This document shows, one piece after another, positions 33,374-41,524 of a DNA stretch of 64,000 nucleotides. Within the stretch, counting starts at the first letter, position 1. Each line of letters opens with the position of its first letter. The DNA lies in the NCBI GenBank assembly GCA_016928955.1, contig JAFGJV010000029.1, positions 39,912 to 103,911 on the forward strand, read 5' to 3'. Below the pieces are notes generated by a model, which saw nothing but the letters and a program-made list of their open reading frames with translations, searched no databases and was not told the DNA's origin. The position numbers and the translations under genes are program-made. The stretch is from Spirochaetales bacterium. Its GTDB lineage: Bacteria > Spirochaetota > Spirochaetia > Treponematales > UBA12059.

Positions 33374-36300
33374 GTGTCCGAACCTGAGCCCGCGTCGCCA
33401 TGCTCAGCCGGCGCAGCAATGGCCGGATCGACGCCTTCCTCGGCGGGAACATGGGCCGGCGGAGCGTCTTCCGCAACAGGGATCGGTCCACCCGCGGGGG
33501 CGTCGTCAGCCTGGGCGCCATCGGTATGGTCGCCCGCAGGCTTACTCTGGGTGGCCTGGCCCTCCGTACCTGGCGCGGGGGCCAGTTCCCTGCCCTCCTC
33601 GTATTCCACGTCCTCGTCGTCAAAGAGGCCAATGGGCTCGGGCACGCGGATCTCCTGGCCGTCGGAGCGCTCCAGGCGCACGGAAATGACCTTGGTCACG
33701 CCGGACTCCTCCATGGTAACACCCAGCAGGGCGTCGGCCCCGGTAACCGTCTTCTTGTTGTGGGTGATCACGATGAACTGGCTGGTGCGCCCGAACTCGC
33801 GTAGCAGGTTGACAAAGCGTATGACGTTCTGCTCGTCCAGGGCCGCGTCGATCTCGTCCAGGAAACAGAAGGGCGACGGGCGCACCATGTAGGTGGCAAA
33901 GAGGAGGCCGATGGCCGTGAGGCTCTTCTCGCCGCCCGAGAGCAGGGATATGTTCTCCAGCTTCTTTCCCGGCGGCTGGGCGTATATCTCTATGCCGGAC
34001 TCCAGGACGTGGTCGGGATCCACCAGGCGCAACTCGCCCCGTCCGCCTCCGAACAGGCGCCTGAACATGTTGTGGAAATTCTTCTTTACGCGGTTGTAGG
34101 TGTCCAGGAACAGCTGGGCGCTCTCGTCGCGGATCTCCTGGGTGATGCGCTTGAGGTCGTCGCGCGCCTTCTGGAGGTCTGACAGCTGGCCGGACAGGAA
34201 CTCGTAGCGCTCCTTGACCTCGGTGAATTCCTCCGGGGCCATCAGGTTGACCGAGCCCAGGTCCTTGAGCTTCTGCCTGCGCTCGCTCAGGCGGTCCTTG
34301 AGTTCTGGCAGGGCCGAGCGGATCTCATACATGCGCTCCTCGAACTCGACCAGGTCGCGCCCGTACTGCTCGCGGAAGGTTTCCTTGACGTTGCGTATCT
34401 CGGTATCCGTCTGGGCCAGGCCCAGGTGCAGGCGTTCAAGGTCGTTCTGGCAGGACGCCAGCTTGTCCATCTTCCTGCGCAGGTCCTCCTGGCGCTTGCC
34501 CAGGTCGGAATTCTTGAGCGCTATGTCCTTCTCCAGCCGCTCGAGCTCGGCGGTCAGTTCCCGGCCCTTGCGCTCTACCTCAACAATCTCCTCGTCGATG
34601 GACGCCAGGTCCTCCTGGGCTTCCTCAAGGCGACGCTCGTCCAAAGCGGTCTCCGCCTCAAGCTCGCGGAAAAAGCCTTCCTGGCCGGCTATCTCGCGCC
34701 GGATCAGTGCCAGGGATTCCTCCGCGGCCTGGGCCTGGGTCTGCATGCGTATGCGGTTGCCCCTGAGTTCCTCAAGGGTCTTGCGGTACTCGTCTATCCT
34801 GACGGCTAGCTCGCGGTTCTCGTCGCGCAGTTCGGCTATGCGCGCGCGCCGGGCGGCCACACCGTCCTTGATGGCAGCCATGGCCGCGTCCACCGCCCGC
34901 TTTTTGGTGATGATGCCTTCAGGCGACAAGAATTCATCGATGAAGCTGGGCGTGGTCTTGCGGTATGCCTCGTAGCGGCCCTGGAGCTCGCGCGCGTGCT
35001 CGGCCGCCTCGTTCAGGGCCTGGCGGGCCCCCTCTATCAGCGTACGGGCCTGGGGCGACCCGTAGTCCTTCAGGTTGACCAGGTCGTCCAGGATGGCCGC
35101 CTTGCCGGACAGCCTGGCCATGAGCCCGGCAATCAGGGTCTGGATGGCCTCCTCTGCCGCCTTGCGCTCGGCCGCCGAGTAGCCGGTTTCCTTGAGGCGG
35201 GCGTCCAGCTCGGACACGATGTCCTCAGTGATGGCGTCTAACTGCGCCTGGGCGCCAACCAGGTCGGCGTCCAGCTTCAGTATGTCCGACTCGGCGCGGG
35301 CTATGTCCGCGTCGTTGGAGCGTATGCGCTCCTCGGCCGCGCCTATGGAGCCCTCAAAGCCCTGGATGTTCTTCTCGATCTCGGCCAGGCGGCCCTTGTG
35401 TCCGCTCAGGATGGCCTGTTTCTCGTCCTCGTCCTCGTGCAGGCCCTCGATTTTCTCTGCCAGCGCCTTGAGCTTGAGCTTGGCCTGGTCGATTTTGGCC
35501 CGCGACTCTGACACGCGCTCTGCCAGGAGCTTTCTTTCCTTCTCCTTGCCGGCGCGCTCCACGGCCAAGCCGTACACGGTCTTCTGGACGTCCACCAGCT
35601 TGGCTTCCATGGTGTTGACGATGTCCAGGTTTTCCTCGAGCGACATGTTGATGTCGTCGATGGCCCGTTTCATGGCGTCGCGCTCGGTGGTCTTGGCGGC
35701 TATGTCGCCGTCCCGCCGCTCCTTCTCGTTGACAAAGCCCCGCAGCCTGAGCAGGAACAGGTCCAGCTCAGCGTTGAACACCTCGTCGCGGAGGGCCCGA
35801 TAGGCCAGGGTCTTTTCCGACTGGGCCTTGAGGGTGTCGTAGCTGCGCTTGACCTCGCCCAGTATGCCGTCCACCTGGCGCATGTTTTCCTCGGTGCGCG
35901 ACAGCTTGAGCTCGGCCTCCCTGGAGCGCACCTTGTGCTTGGTGATGCCCGCGGCCTCCTCGAAGAGGTAGCGCCGCTCCTCGGGCTTGCTGGACAGGAT
36001 CTGGTCGATACGGCCCTGCTCCATCACCGAGTAGGCGCTCTTGCCTATGCCCGTGTCCCAGAACAGCTCGCGCAGTTCCTTGAGCTTGGCCAGCTGGCCG
36101 TTGATGAAGTACTCGCTCTCCCCGGAACGGTACAGGCGGCGCCGTATGGCTATCTCGGGCACGTCCATGGGCAGGACGGACGTCTCGTTGGATATGGTCA
36201 GGGTCACTTCGGCCACGCCGAGGGCTTTGCGGGTTTCGGTGCCGTTGAAGATGATGTCTTCCATGGCCTCGGCCCGGAGCGAGCGGGCCGACTGCTCGCC

Positions 36301-36444
36301 AACCACCCATTTGATGGAGTCCACCACGTTGGACTTGCCGCAGCCGTTCGGGCCGAGCAGGGCGGATATGCCCTCCGAGAAATCTATGCGGGTGCGGTCG
36401 GCAAAGCTTTTGAATCCGAATATTTCCAGGCTTTTCAGGAACAC
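33370..36444 (-). CDS. smc: chromosome segregation ATPase SMC
   Basis: A 1024-residue SMC that compacts and segregates DNA with Scp proteins. Walker A is GPNGCGKSN (31-39). The N-terminal head includes MEDIIFNGTETRK and ends around 170. The C-terminal head has signature LLSGGEKSLTA, Walker B FCFLDEIDAALDE and FIVITHNKKT. Between them are long coiled coils. The middle (~430-540) lacks the glycine-rich hinge of canonical SMC and is itself mostly helical. The protein is ~160 residues shorter than Bacillus SMC even though it carries a ~90-residue acidic/Pro-Ala tail after the head. GTG start with GAGG upstream. Confidence 0.92.
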   Translation of the reverse strand: MFLKSLEIFGFKSFADRTRIDFSEGISALLGPNGCGKSNVVDSIKWVVGEQSARSLRAEAMEDIIFNGTETRKALGVAEVTLTISNETSVLPMDVPEIAIRRRLYRSGESEYFINGQLAKLKELRELFWDTGIGKSAYSVMEQGRIDQILSSKPEERRYLFEEAAGITKHKVRSREAELKLSRTEENMRQVDGILGEVKRSYDTLKAQSEKTLAYRALRDEVFNAELDLFLLRLRGFVNEKERRDGDIAAKTTERDAMKRAIDDINMSLEENLDIVNTMEAKLVDVQKTVYGLAVERAGKEKERKLLAERVSESRAKIDQAKLKLKALAEKIEGLHEDEDEKQAILSGHKGRLAEIEKNIQGFEGSIGAAEERIRSNDADIARAESDILKLDADLVGAQAQLDAITEDIVSELDARLKETGYSAAERKAAEEAIQTLIAGLMARLSGKAAILDDLVNLKDYGSPQARTLIEGARQALNEAAEHARELQGRYEAYRKTTPSFIDEFLSPEGIITKKRAVDAAMAAIKDGVAARRARIAELRDENRELAVRIDEYRKTLEELRGNRIRMQTQAQAAEESLALIRREIAGQEGFFRELEAETALDERRLEEAQEDLASIDEEIVEVERKGRELTAELERLEKDIALKNSDLGKRQEDLRRKMDKLASCQNDLERLHLGLAQTDTEIRNVKETFREQYGRDLVEFEERMYEIRSALPELKDRLSERRQKLKDLGSVNLMAPEEFTEVKERYEFLSGQLSDLQKARDDLKRITQEIRDESAQLFLDTYNRVKKNFHNMFRRLFGGGRGELRLVDPDHVLESGIEIYAQPPGKKLENISLLSGGEKSLTAIGLLFATYMVRPSPFCFLDEIDAALDEQNVIRFVNLLREFGRTSQFIVITHNKKTVTGADALLGVTMEESGVTKVISVRLERSDGQEIRVPEPIGLFDDEDVEYEEGRELAPAPGTEGQATQSKPAGDHTDGAQADDAPAGGPIPVAEDAPPAHVPAEEGVDPAIAAPAEHGDAGSGSDT

Positions 36445-36572
36445 GGGTTTGCTACCTCGTTACATTGGCAGGATGGTCGTATAGCCAGGGATAGTAGCAC
36501 AAAACCCTGGTCTGGGAAACCACTCAAGCAGCGGCGCAGGTGCGGTCCGAGACTCGCAAGACCGCAGGGGGT

Positions 36573-36593
36573 ACAGGGGGGTATCCCCCCTGT
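36573..36593. repeat. perfect 9-bp palindrome in the smc upstream region
   Basis: ACAGGGGGG-TAT-CCCCCCTGT. The surrounding 36541-36660 region contains further short inverted repeats (TGCGGT/ACCGCA and CCAAAGG/CCTTTGG) and a partial second copy GGGGTATCCCC at 36640-36650. The stretch 36445-36702 holds no gene. Confidence 0.7.
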
Positions 36594-36702
36594 GTCCAAA
36601 GGATCACAGCACACAAGGCAAGCCTTTGGAAAAAGCTTTGGGGTATCCCCTCTGTGACTCCGTGTCCCAATAGTTTTCTTCCCTGCCGCGGGGCTCGCGG
36701 GC

Positions 36703-36728
36703 AAAAAAAAGCCGCCCGGGCGGGCGGC
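36703..36728 (-). terminator. terminator of the HTH-EIIA gene
   Basis: On the minus strand GCCGCCC/GGGCGGC (arms 36711-36717 and 36722-36728) is followed by eight T residues. Confidence 0.9.
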
Positions 36729-36749
36729 TCAAGGTTGCTGTGGAACGTA

Positions 36750-37406
36750 TCAGTCTTCGTCCTGGGCGACCAAAAGGTCGTAGACGGCGGACGGCTCGGC
36801 GGCGGCCAGAATGCTTTCCCTGAGCTCGTTGTTCTTCAGCTTGGCGCTGAAGTACGACAGGGTCTGCAGGTAGTACGCGTGCTGGTTGTACGCGGCCGCT
36901 ATCATGAACAGCAGGCGGACCGGCTGGTCGTCAAAGGCGTTGAAGTCCTGGATGTCGCACTTGCTGACGCCCACGGCGACCACCAGGTCGGTGACGCTGG
37001 ACAAACGCACGTGCGGTATGGCTATGCCGCGGCCTATGGCCGTGCTCATAAGGTCCTCACGGCGCAGTATCTCGGCCACGATCTCCTGTTTGCTCTTGAT
37101 CTGGGGCGCGGCGGCCAGGCGTTCGGCCAGGGCAATCAGGGCCTCCCGTTTGCGCGGATAGTCCAGGAACACCACGCGGTCAGGCGACAGCACGTTCCTC
37201 ATCCTTACCGGATGTATGGACGCCACCGGCTTGTTCGACGACAGGCGCTCGTTCACCCAGCGCTCGATCTCGCTCTTCTTGAAGCGCCACACCGTGCCTA
37301 TCTTGCCGGCCGGGATTTCGCCCTTCTGAGCCCAATCGTACACGGTCCTCTCGGACACGCGCAGGTACTTGGCAACTTCTTCTATTGTAAGGATGTCGTC
37401 ATCCAT
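36750..37406 (-). CDS. HTH (excisionase-type) fused to PTS EIIA domain
   Basis: A 218-residue fusion. Residues ~5-55 form a MerR/excisionase-like helix-turn-helix (LTIEEVAKYLRVSERTVYDWAQKG...VWRFKKSEIERWV). Residues ~70-215 form a fructose/mannitol-class EIIA domain with phospho-acceptor histidine in RGIAIPHVRL. The combination suggests a DNA-binding regulator controlled by PTS phosphorylation, analogous in role to PTS-Ntr. No sugar permease gene is nearby. A second EIIA (without HTH) lies at 46832. Confidence 0.88.
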   Translation of the reverse strand: MDDDILTIEEVAKYLRVSERTVYDWAQKGEIPAGKIGTVWRFKKSEIERWVNERLSSNKPVASIHPVRMRNVLSPDRVVFLDYPRKREALIALAERLAAAPQIKSKQEIVAEILRREDLMSTAIGRGIAIPHVRLSSVTDLVVAVGVSKCDIQDFNAFDDQPVRLLFMIAAAYNQHAYYLQTLSYFSAKLKNNELRESILAAAEPSAVYDLLVAQDED

Positions 37407-37438
37407 GCTGACGCCCCCAGACGGTATGATTTGCGCTG

Positions 37439-37467
37439 ATTTTCCAATAAAAGTAAAAGAATGTCAA
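37439..37467 (-). promoter_or_regulatory. promoter of the HTH-EIIA gene
   Basis: TTGACA (37462-37467), 17-bp AT-rich spacer, GAAAAT (37439-37444). The start would give a ~25-nt leader with a G-rich ribosome binding site. Confidence 0.55.
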
Positions 37468-37511
37468 GCCAGGCGAACGACGTGCCGTTGCACGCGTGCC
37501 CGCAGGCCTTG

Positions 37512-38141
37512 TCAGTCTCCCGTAATCCTGTCAAAAGCGTCGTCTATATCGACACTTTTCCAGCCAAGCTCCCGCATGGCTATCCGGGCGTCCGCGGGCG
37601 AATGGCGCTTGATGAGCAGCGCAAGGGCGCGCGAAACCGCCTCCGCGCGGCCTTCGTCGGCGTACAGCTCGTCCAGGGCCGCCTGTATATCCGCCCGGCC
37701 CACACCCCTGGCGGCCAGGCCTGCGCGCAGGCTGACCGGCCCCTCTGCCCGGCTCCTGGAGCGCTGGCGGGCCCAGCTCAGGGCAAAACGCCGGTCCGAC
37801 AAGAGGCCCGCGCCTTCCAGCTCGTCCAGGGCCGCGTCAACGGCTTCGGACGGGAAGCGCTTGGCGCCGAGCTTCCGCGCAAGGCCGGCCCTGGTCTGCT
37901 CAGCCCGGGCAAGCAGGGCAAGGGCCTTCTCCTCGGCGTCAGTGGCCTGGACCGCGGCCAGCAACGCGTCCTCGGGGTATTCCGAGCCGGGTCCCGGCTC
38001 AGCGTCGCCCCCGGATGCCTGTTCCCCGCCATCCTGCGAACCTGACAGGTACCTCGGCTTGAAACGAAAAAGGGAGCCCCCTTGGGCCGTCGCGACGACG
38101 ACCCCACGGGCTCCCTTCTTGACGGATTCCAGACGGACCAT
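37512..38141 (-). CDS. recX: regulatory protein RecX
   Basis: A 209-residue RecX-type protein that modulates RecA filaments. The C-terminal ~150 residues contain the three helical repeats (KALALLARAEQTRAGLARKL, DELEGAGLLSDRRFALSWARQR and VSLRAGLAARGV), ending in MRELGWKSVDIDDAF. The N-terminal ~60 residues are an extra acidic linker. It lies 21 bases downstream of rpsI, so it may be read from the ribosomal-protein promoter. recA is not in the window. Confidence 0.88.
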   Translation of the reverse strand: MVRLESVKKGARGVVVATAQGGSLFRFKPRYLSGSQDGGEQASGGDAEPGPGSEYPEDALLAAVQATDAEEKALALLARAEQTRAGLARKLGAKRFPSEAVDAALDELEGAGLLSDRRFALSWARQRSRSRAEGPVSLRAGLAARGVGRADIQAALDELYADEGRAEAVSRALALLIKRHSPADARIAMRELGWKSVDIDDAFDRITGD

Positions 38142-38162
38142 GAGGCGCCGCTGGCTTCCGGT

Positions 38163-38555
38163 TTAGCGCTTGGAGAACTGGAAGCGCCGGCGAGCGCCGC
38201 GCTGACCGTACTTCTTGCGCTCGACCATACGCGGATCGCGGGTAAGCATACCGTTGGCGCGCAGGGACGTGGCTGACGCCGGATCGACCTGGGTCAGGGC
38301 CCGGGCGATGCCGTGCGTGCACGCGCCGGCCTGGCCGTGGGGGCCGCCGCCGGTCACCGTGATCACGATGTCGAATTTGTTGTCGTTGGACGTGACGACG
38401 AGGGGACGGCGCACGGCGCCGGCGACCTCGGCTATCGGGAAATACTTGTCAAGCTCTATGCCGTTGACGAGAATCTTGCCGTTGCCGTCGCGGAGGTATA
38501 CGCGCGCCACGGCGGTCTTGCGTCGGCCGGTGCCTATGCCAAGGTTCTTGATCAT
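38163..38555 (-). CDS. rpsI: 30S ribosomal protein S9
   Basis: A 130-residue S9 with TGRRKTAVARVYL at the N-terminus, TGGGPHGQAGA in the middle and the basic KKYGQRGARRRFQFSKR tail that reaches the P-site tRNA. It follows rplM by 13 bases in the universal L13-S9 order. Confidence 0.98.
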   Translation of the reverse strand: MIKNLGIGTGRRKTAVARVYLRDGNGKILVNGIELDKYFPIAEVAGAVRRPLVVTSNDNKFDIVITVTGGGPHGQAGACTHGIARALTQVDPASATSLRANGMLTRDPRMVERKKYGQRGARRRFQFSKR

Positions 38556-38568
38556 CGAATACCTCTCC

Positions 38569-38997
38569 TCAGACTTCGATAGCGACGGGCTTCTGGGCCG
38601 CGTGCGGATGGTCGGCGCCGGCGTACACCTTGCAGTTCAAGGCCAGCTTGCGGCCGAGCGGTCCCTTGGGCAACATGCCGCGGATGGCAAGCTCCAAAGG
38701 ATCGGTGGGGTGGCGCTCGATGAGTTTCTCGAACGTGACGGTCTTGAGGCCGCCCGGATACCCGGTGTGATGGTGATACAGCTTGTTCTCGCGCTTGCGG
38801 CCGCTCACCTCGATCTTGGAGGCGTTGATCACGATCACGTAATCGCCGATCTCCTGGTGACCGGTGAAGAACGGCTTGTTCTTGCCGCGGAGCAGCTGGG
38901 CCACCTTGACGGCGACGCGGCCGAGGCGCTTGCCCTGCGCGTCAATGACGTACCACGCGCGGGGGGCTTCAGCAGGCTTTACGAATAGGGTCTTCAT
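38569..38997 (-). CDS. rplM: 50S ribosomal protein L13
   Basis: A 142-residue L13 with WYVIDAQGKRLGRVAVKVAQ, DYVIVINASKIEVSGRK and IRGMLPKGPLGRK, full length. AAGGTA precedes the start. The transcript has a ~170-nt leader with a hairpin, which is compatible with autoregulation by L13. Confidence 0.98.
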   Translation of the reverse strand: MKTLFVKPAEAPRAWYVIDAQGKRLGRVAVKVAQLLRGKNKPFFTGHQEIGDYVIVINASKIEVSGRKRENKLYHHHTGYPGGLKTVTFEKLIERHPTDPLELAIRGMLPKGPLGRKLALNCKVYAGADHPHAAQKPVAIEV

Positions 38998-39026
38998 GTG
39001 ACAGTACCTTCACCTAACAATCGAGT

Positions 39027-39062
39027 CGCAAGAAGCTCCGGCGGGGCTCGGGTTTTCTTGCG
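39027..39062 (-). promoter_or_regulatory. rplM leader hairpin
   Basis: CGCAAGAA and TTCTTGCG (39027-39034 and 39055-39062) form an 8-bp stem enclosing a GC-rich inner loop, 30-65 nt upstream of the rplM start. No T tract follows, so it is more likely a regulatory site than a terminator. Confidence 0.5.
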
Positions 39063-39179
39063 CACCCAGGATGGAGCGACCGGCCTGCGCAGCCCACAAG
39101 GGACTCGCGGCCGCGCTCAATGGCGGAAACAGAAGCATCCTGCTTCCCCAGTCGCGGTAGCGGTCGGACGACTTCGGGG

Positions 39180-39208
39180 ATAATCCCATATTCGGCTGAA
39201 CGTGTCAA
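39180..39208 (-). promoter_or_regulatory. promoter of rplM-rpsI
   Basis: TTGACA (39203-39208), 17-bp spacer, GATTAT (39180-39185). It predicts a start near 39173 and a leader of about 175 nt. The 39000-39290 stretch holds no gene. Confidence 0.65.
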
Positions 39209-39290
39209 GGCGGGCGGCGGGAAAGGGCGCGGCCGCCCGGAATCAGGCATGCCCCGCTGGCCGGGAAAGCCCAACGCGGAGCTGGTTGGG

Positions 39291-39521
39291 TCAGTCCTTC
39301 TTCTCGGCCTTGCTTTCTTCCGCCTCTTCCTTGCGTGCTTCTATGCGGTCCTTTATGTCGGCAATGCCTATGAACACGGCTATGAGGCCTATGAACGCGG
39401 CCATCACGGGCAGGCTGCCCCGCAGGAACGCCAGAACATCAGCCCACCAGCCCAAGGGACCCGGGACAACGGCAAACACGGCAAAAGCCATGAGCACAAC
39501 GCCTACGATCAAAGCTATCAT
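39291..39521 (-). CDS. small membrane protein with charged tail
   Basis: A 76-residue protein with two hydrophobic segments (MIALIVGVVLMAFAVFAVVP and LPVMAAFIGLIAVFIGIADI) and a Lys/Glu-rich C-terminus (EARKEEAEESKAEKKD). GGAGG lies eight bases upstream of ATG 39521. A longer frame extends upstream across the RNB gene region on the other strand and is not supported. Function unknown. Confidence 0.72.
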   Translation of the reverse strand: MIALIVGVVLMAFAVFAVVPGPLGWWADVLAFLRGSLPVMAAFIGLIAVFIGIADIKDRIEARKEEAEESKAEKKD

Positions 39522-39602
39522 ATACTGTCCTCCAGACTCCGCGGCCCGGCTCGGGCCACCCGCACAGAATACCAGAATACCCGGGTTCGTCAAGCGTGGC
39601 CG

Positions 39603-39632
39603 TTGCGCGCATCCGCGCGGCCAACGTATACT
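39603..39632 (+). promoter_or_regulatory. promoter of the RNB exonuclease gene
   Basis: TTGCGC (39603-39608), 18-bp spacer, TATACT (39627-39632), followed by GGAAGG and ATG 39663. Confidence 0.45.
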
Positions 39633-39662
39633 TGCCTGCCCGCAAACCCGGAAGGAAGCGTC

Positions 39663-41471
39663 ATGGTAGCCGATGGAGCCCTTGTAGCGTACAAAAACCG
39701 ACCCGCCCTCGCCAGCCGAGACGGAGACCGCCTGGCACTGGCCATACAGGGCGGCGACCATATCCGCGTCCGGGACAAGGACGTCAGCGTGATCCACCCG
39801 GGTCCGTTGTCGGCCATACCCTCCGAGCCCGAGGGCGGGGATTTCCAGACTGCCTGGGAGATGCTGTCCGGTTCCCACGCCGGACTCGGCGAGCTTGCCG
39901 AGTTGGTGTTTGGCCGGGACGGGGCCGCCGAGCGCTTGGCATGCTGGCGCCGCGCTTTGGAAGGGCCTGCCTTCCGCCTAGAGGGAGACCTCGTGCTGGC
40001 CCTGGCCGCGGACGAGCTTGCCCGCGACGAGGACAAGCGCAGGAAAAAAGAGGGCGAGGCCGCCGAGCGGGCCGATTTTGTCGCCCGAGCGCGGGCCTTG
40101 GCCCTGCGGCCCGGCGACGAGCGCTGGCTGGCCGAGCTGGAGGCTCTGGCGCTGGGCCGCGCGCAGAAGTCCAAGATGGCGGCTGAGCTTGGCCTTGGCG
40201 ACGAGCCGGGAGCGGCGCACGCGTGGCTCCTCAAGGCCGGCGTGTGGACGCCCTCGGTCAACCCCCACCCTGCCCGCTCCGGGCATCCCCTCAAGGCCCC
40301 CGACCTGGCCCTGGGCCCGGACGACGATACCGGCCGCGTCGACCTTGGCGCCATGCCTGCCTGGGCCATAGACAACGCCTGGAGCCATGACCCTGACGAC
40401 GCCATATCCTGGGACGGGCAGGCCGTATGGGTGCACGTGGCAGACCCCGCCCAGGCCGTTACGCCCGGTTGCCCCGCCGACCTTGAGGCGGCCAACCGCT
40501 CGGGCACGCTCTACCTGCCCGAAGGGGCCATACCCATGCTGCCGGACCAGGCCCTGGAGCGCTTTGGCCTTGGCCTATCCGAGCGCTCGCGAGCCCTGTC
40601 CTTCCGCGTCGAGCTCGGGCCAGACGGCCAGATAGCGTCGGTGGACATACAGCCCAGCTGGGTGCGGGTAACGCGGCTGTCGTATGCCCAGGCCGACGGC
40701 CAACTGGACTCCGGCCCCCTGGCCGAACTGGCCGCCCGCGCCCAGGCGCGGACGGCGCTGCGGGCGCAGGCAGGGGCCGTGGACATAGAGCTACCCGAGG
40801 TCCGGGTATGGCTGGACCAGGGCCAGCCGCGGGTGGAACCGGTGAACCGCCACCGATCGGCCTCAGTGGTGCGCGAGATGATGGTCCTGGCCGGCGAGGC
40901 GGCGGCCCGTTGGGCCTTTGACCGCGGCCTACCCTTCCCCTACTACAGCCAGGAAGCTCCCGGCTCGCGGGACGGCCTCCCGGATGGCCTGGCCGGGGAA
41001 TACGCCAAGCGGCGGCTTATGAGGGCTGGCATGGCCGGGCCCCAGCCGCGCGCCCACCAGGGCCTGGGCGTAGGCATGTACGCCCAGGTGACCAGCCCCT
41101 TAAGGCGCTACGCAGACCTCCTGTGCCACCAGCAGATCCGCTCCATCCTGGCGTCCGGCTCGGGCGCTACGCCCCTGCCGGCGGACGAGCTGTCCCTGCG
41201 CCTGGCCCGCTCGGCCGCGGAAGCGTCCGCCGTGCGCCGCGCCGAGCGCGACAGCGAGCTCCACTGGACCCTGGCCTGGCTCATGGCCCAGAACGCTTGG
41301 GAGGGCCGGGGCGTGGTCGTCCAGACCGGCGCGGACGCCCTGGTGGCCCTGCCCGAGCTGGGCATGGACACCCGCGTCAAGGGCGGGGCGCTGGCGCTCA
41401 ACCAGGAGCTCAGGCTGCGCTTTCTTGGCGCCAACCTGGCCAAGCTGGACGCTCGCTTCGGGACAGCCTAG
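39663..41471 (+). CDS. RNB-domain (RNase II-type) exoribonuclease homologue
   Basis: A 602-residue protein. The RNB catalytic domain (~230-560) has IDNAWSHDPDDAISWDG with the metal-binding aspartates, NRSGTLYLPEGAIPMLP, NRHRSASVVREMMVLAGE and TSPLRRYADLLCHQQI. The N-terminal ~200 residues contain no clear cold-shock domain; instead there is a short beta region and a charged helical region (LARDEDKRRKKEGEAAERADF). The C-terminus is a small S1-like beta domain. Expected activity is 3'-5' RNA degradation in the cytoplasm. GGAAGG precedes the start. Confidence 0.88.
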   Translation: MVADGALVAYKNRPALASRDGDRLALAIQGGDHIRVRDKDVSVIHPGPLSAIPSEPEGGDFQTAWEMLSGSHAGLGELAELVFGRDGAAERLACWRRALEGPAFRLEGDLVLALAADELARDEDKRRKKEGEAAERADFVARARALALRPGDERWLAELEALALGRAQKSKMAAELGLGDEPGAAHAWLLKAGVWTPSVNPHPARSGHPLKAPDLALGPDDDTGRVDLGAMPAWAIDNAWSHDPDDAISWDGQAVWVHVADPAQAVTPGCPADLEAANRSGTLYLPEGAIPMLPDQALERFGLGLSERSRALSFRVELGPDGQIASVDIQPSWVRVTRLSYAQADGQLDSGPLAELAARAQARTALRAQAGAVDIELPEVRVWLDQGQPRVEPVNRHRSASVVREMMVLAGEAAARWAFDRGLPFPYYSQEAPGSRDGLPDGLAGEYAKRRLMRAGMAGPQPRAHQGLGVGMYAQVTSPLRRYADLLCHQQIRSILASGSGATPLPADELSLRLARSAAEASAVRRAERDSELHWTLAWLMAQNAWEGRGVVVQTGADALVALPELGMDTRVKGGALALNQELRLRFLGANLAKLDARFGTA

Positions 41472-41484
41472 CCGGCGCGCACGG

Positions 41485-41513
41485 TTGACCGCTTCTATAA
41501 GGTACTCTATGCT
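41485..41513 (+). promoter_or_regulatory. promoter of the class III cyclase gene
   Basis: TTGACC (41485-41490), 17-bp spacer, TATGCT (41508-41513). ATG follows 11 bases later without a Shine-Dalgarno, so the leader would be only about five nucleotides. Confidence 0.55.
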
Positions 41514-41524
41514 AGCGCAAGACC

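Noticed and set aside
36541..36660. Possible CRISPR-like array from repeated GGGGTATCCCC
   Set aside because: Only two unequal copies, no regular spacers and no cas genes in the window.
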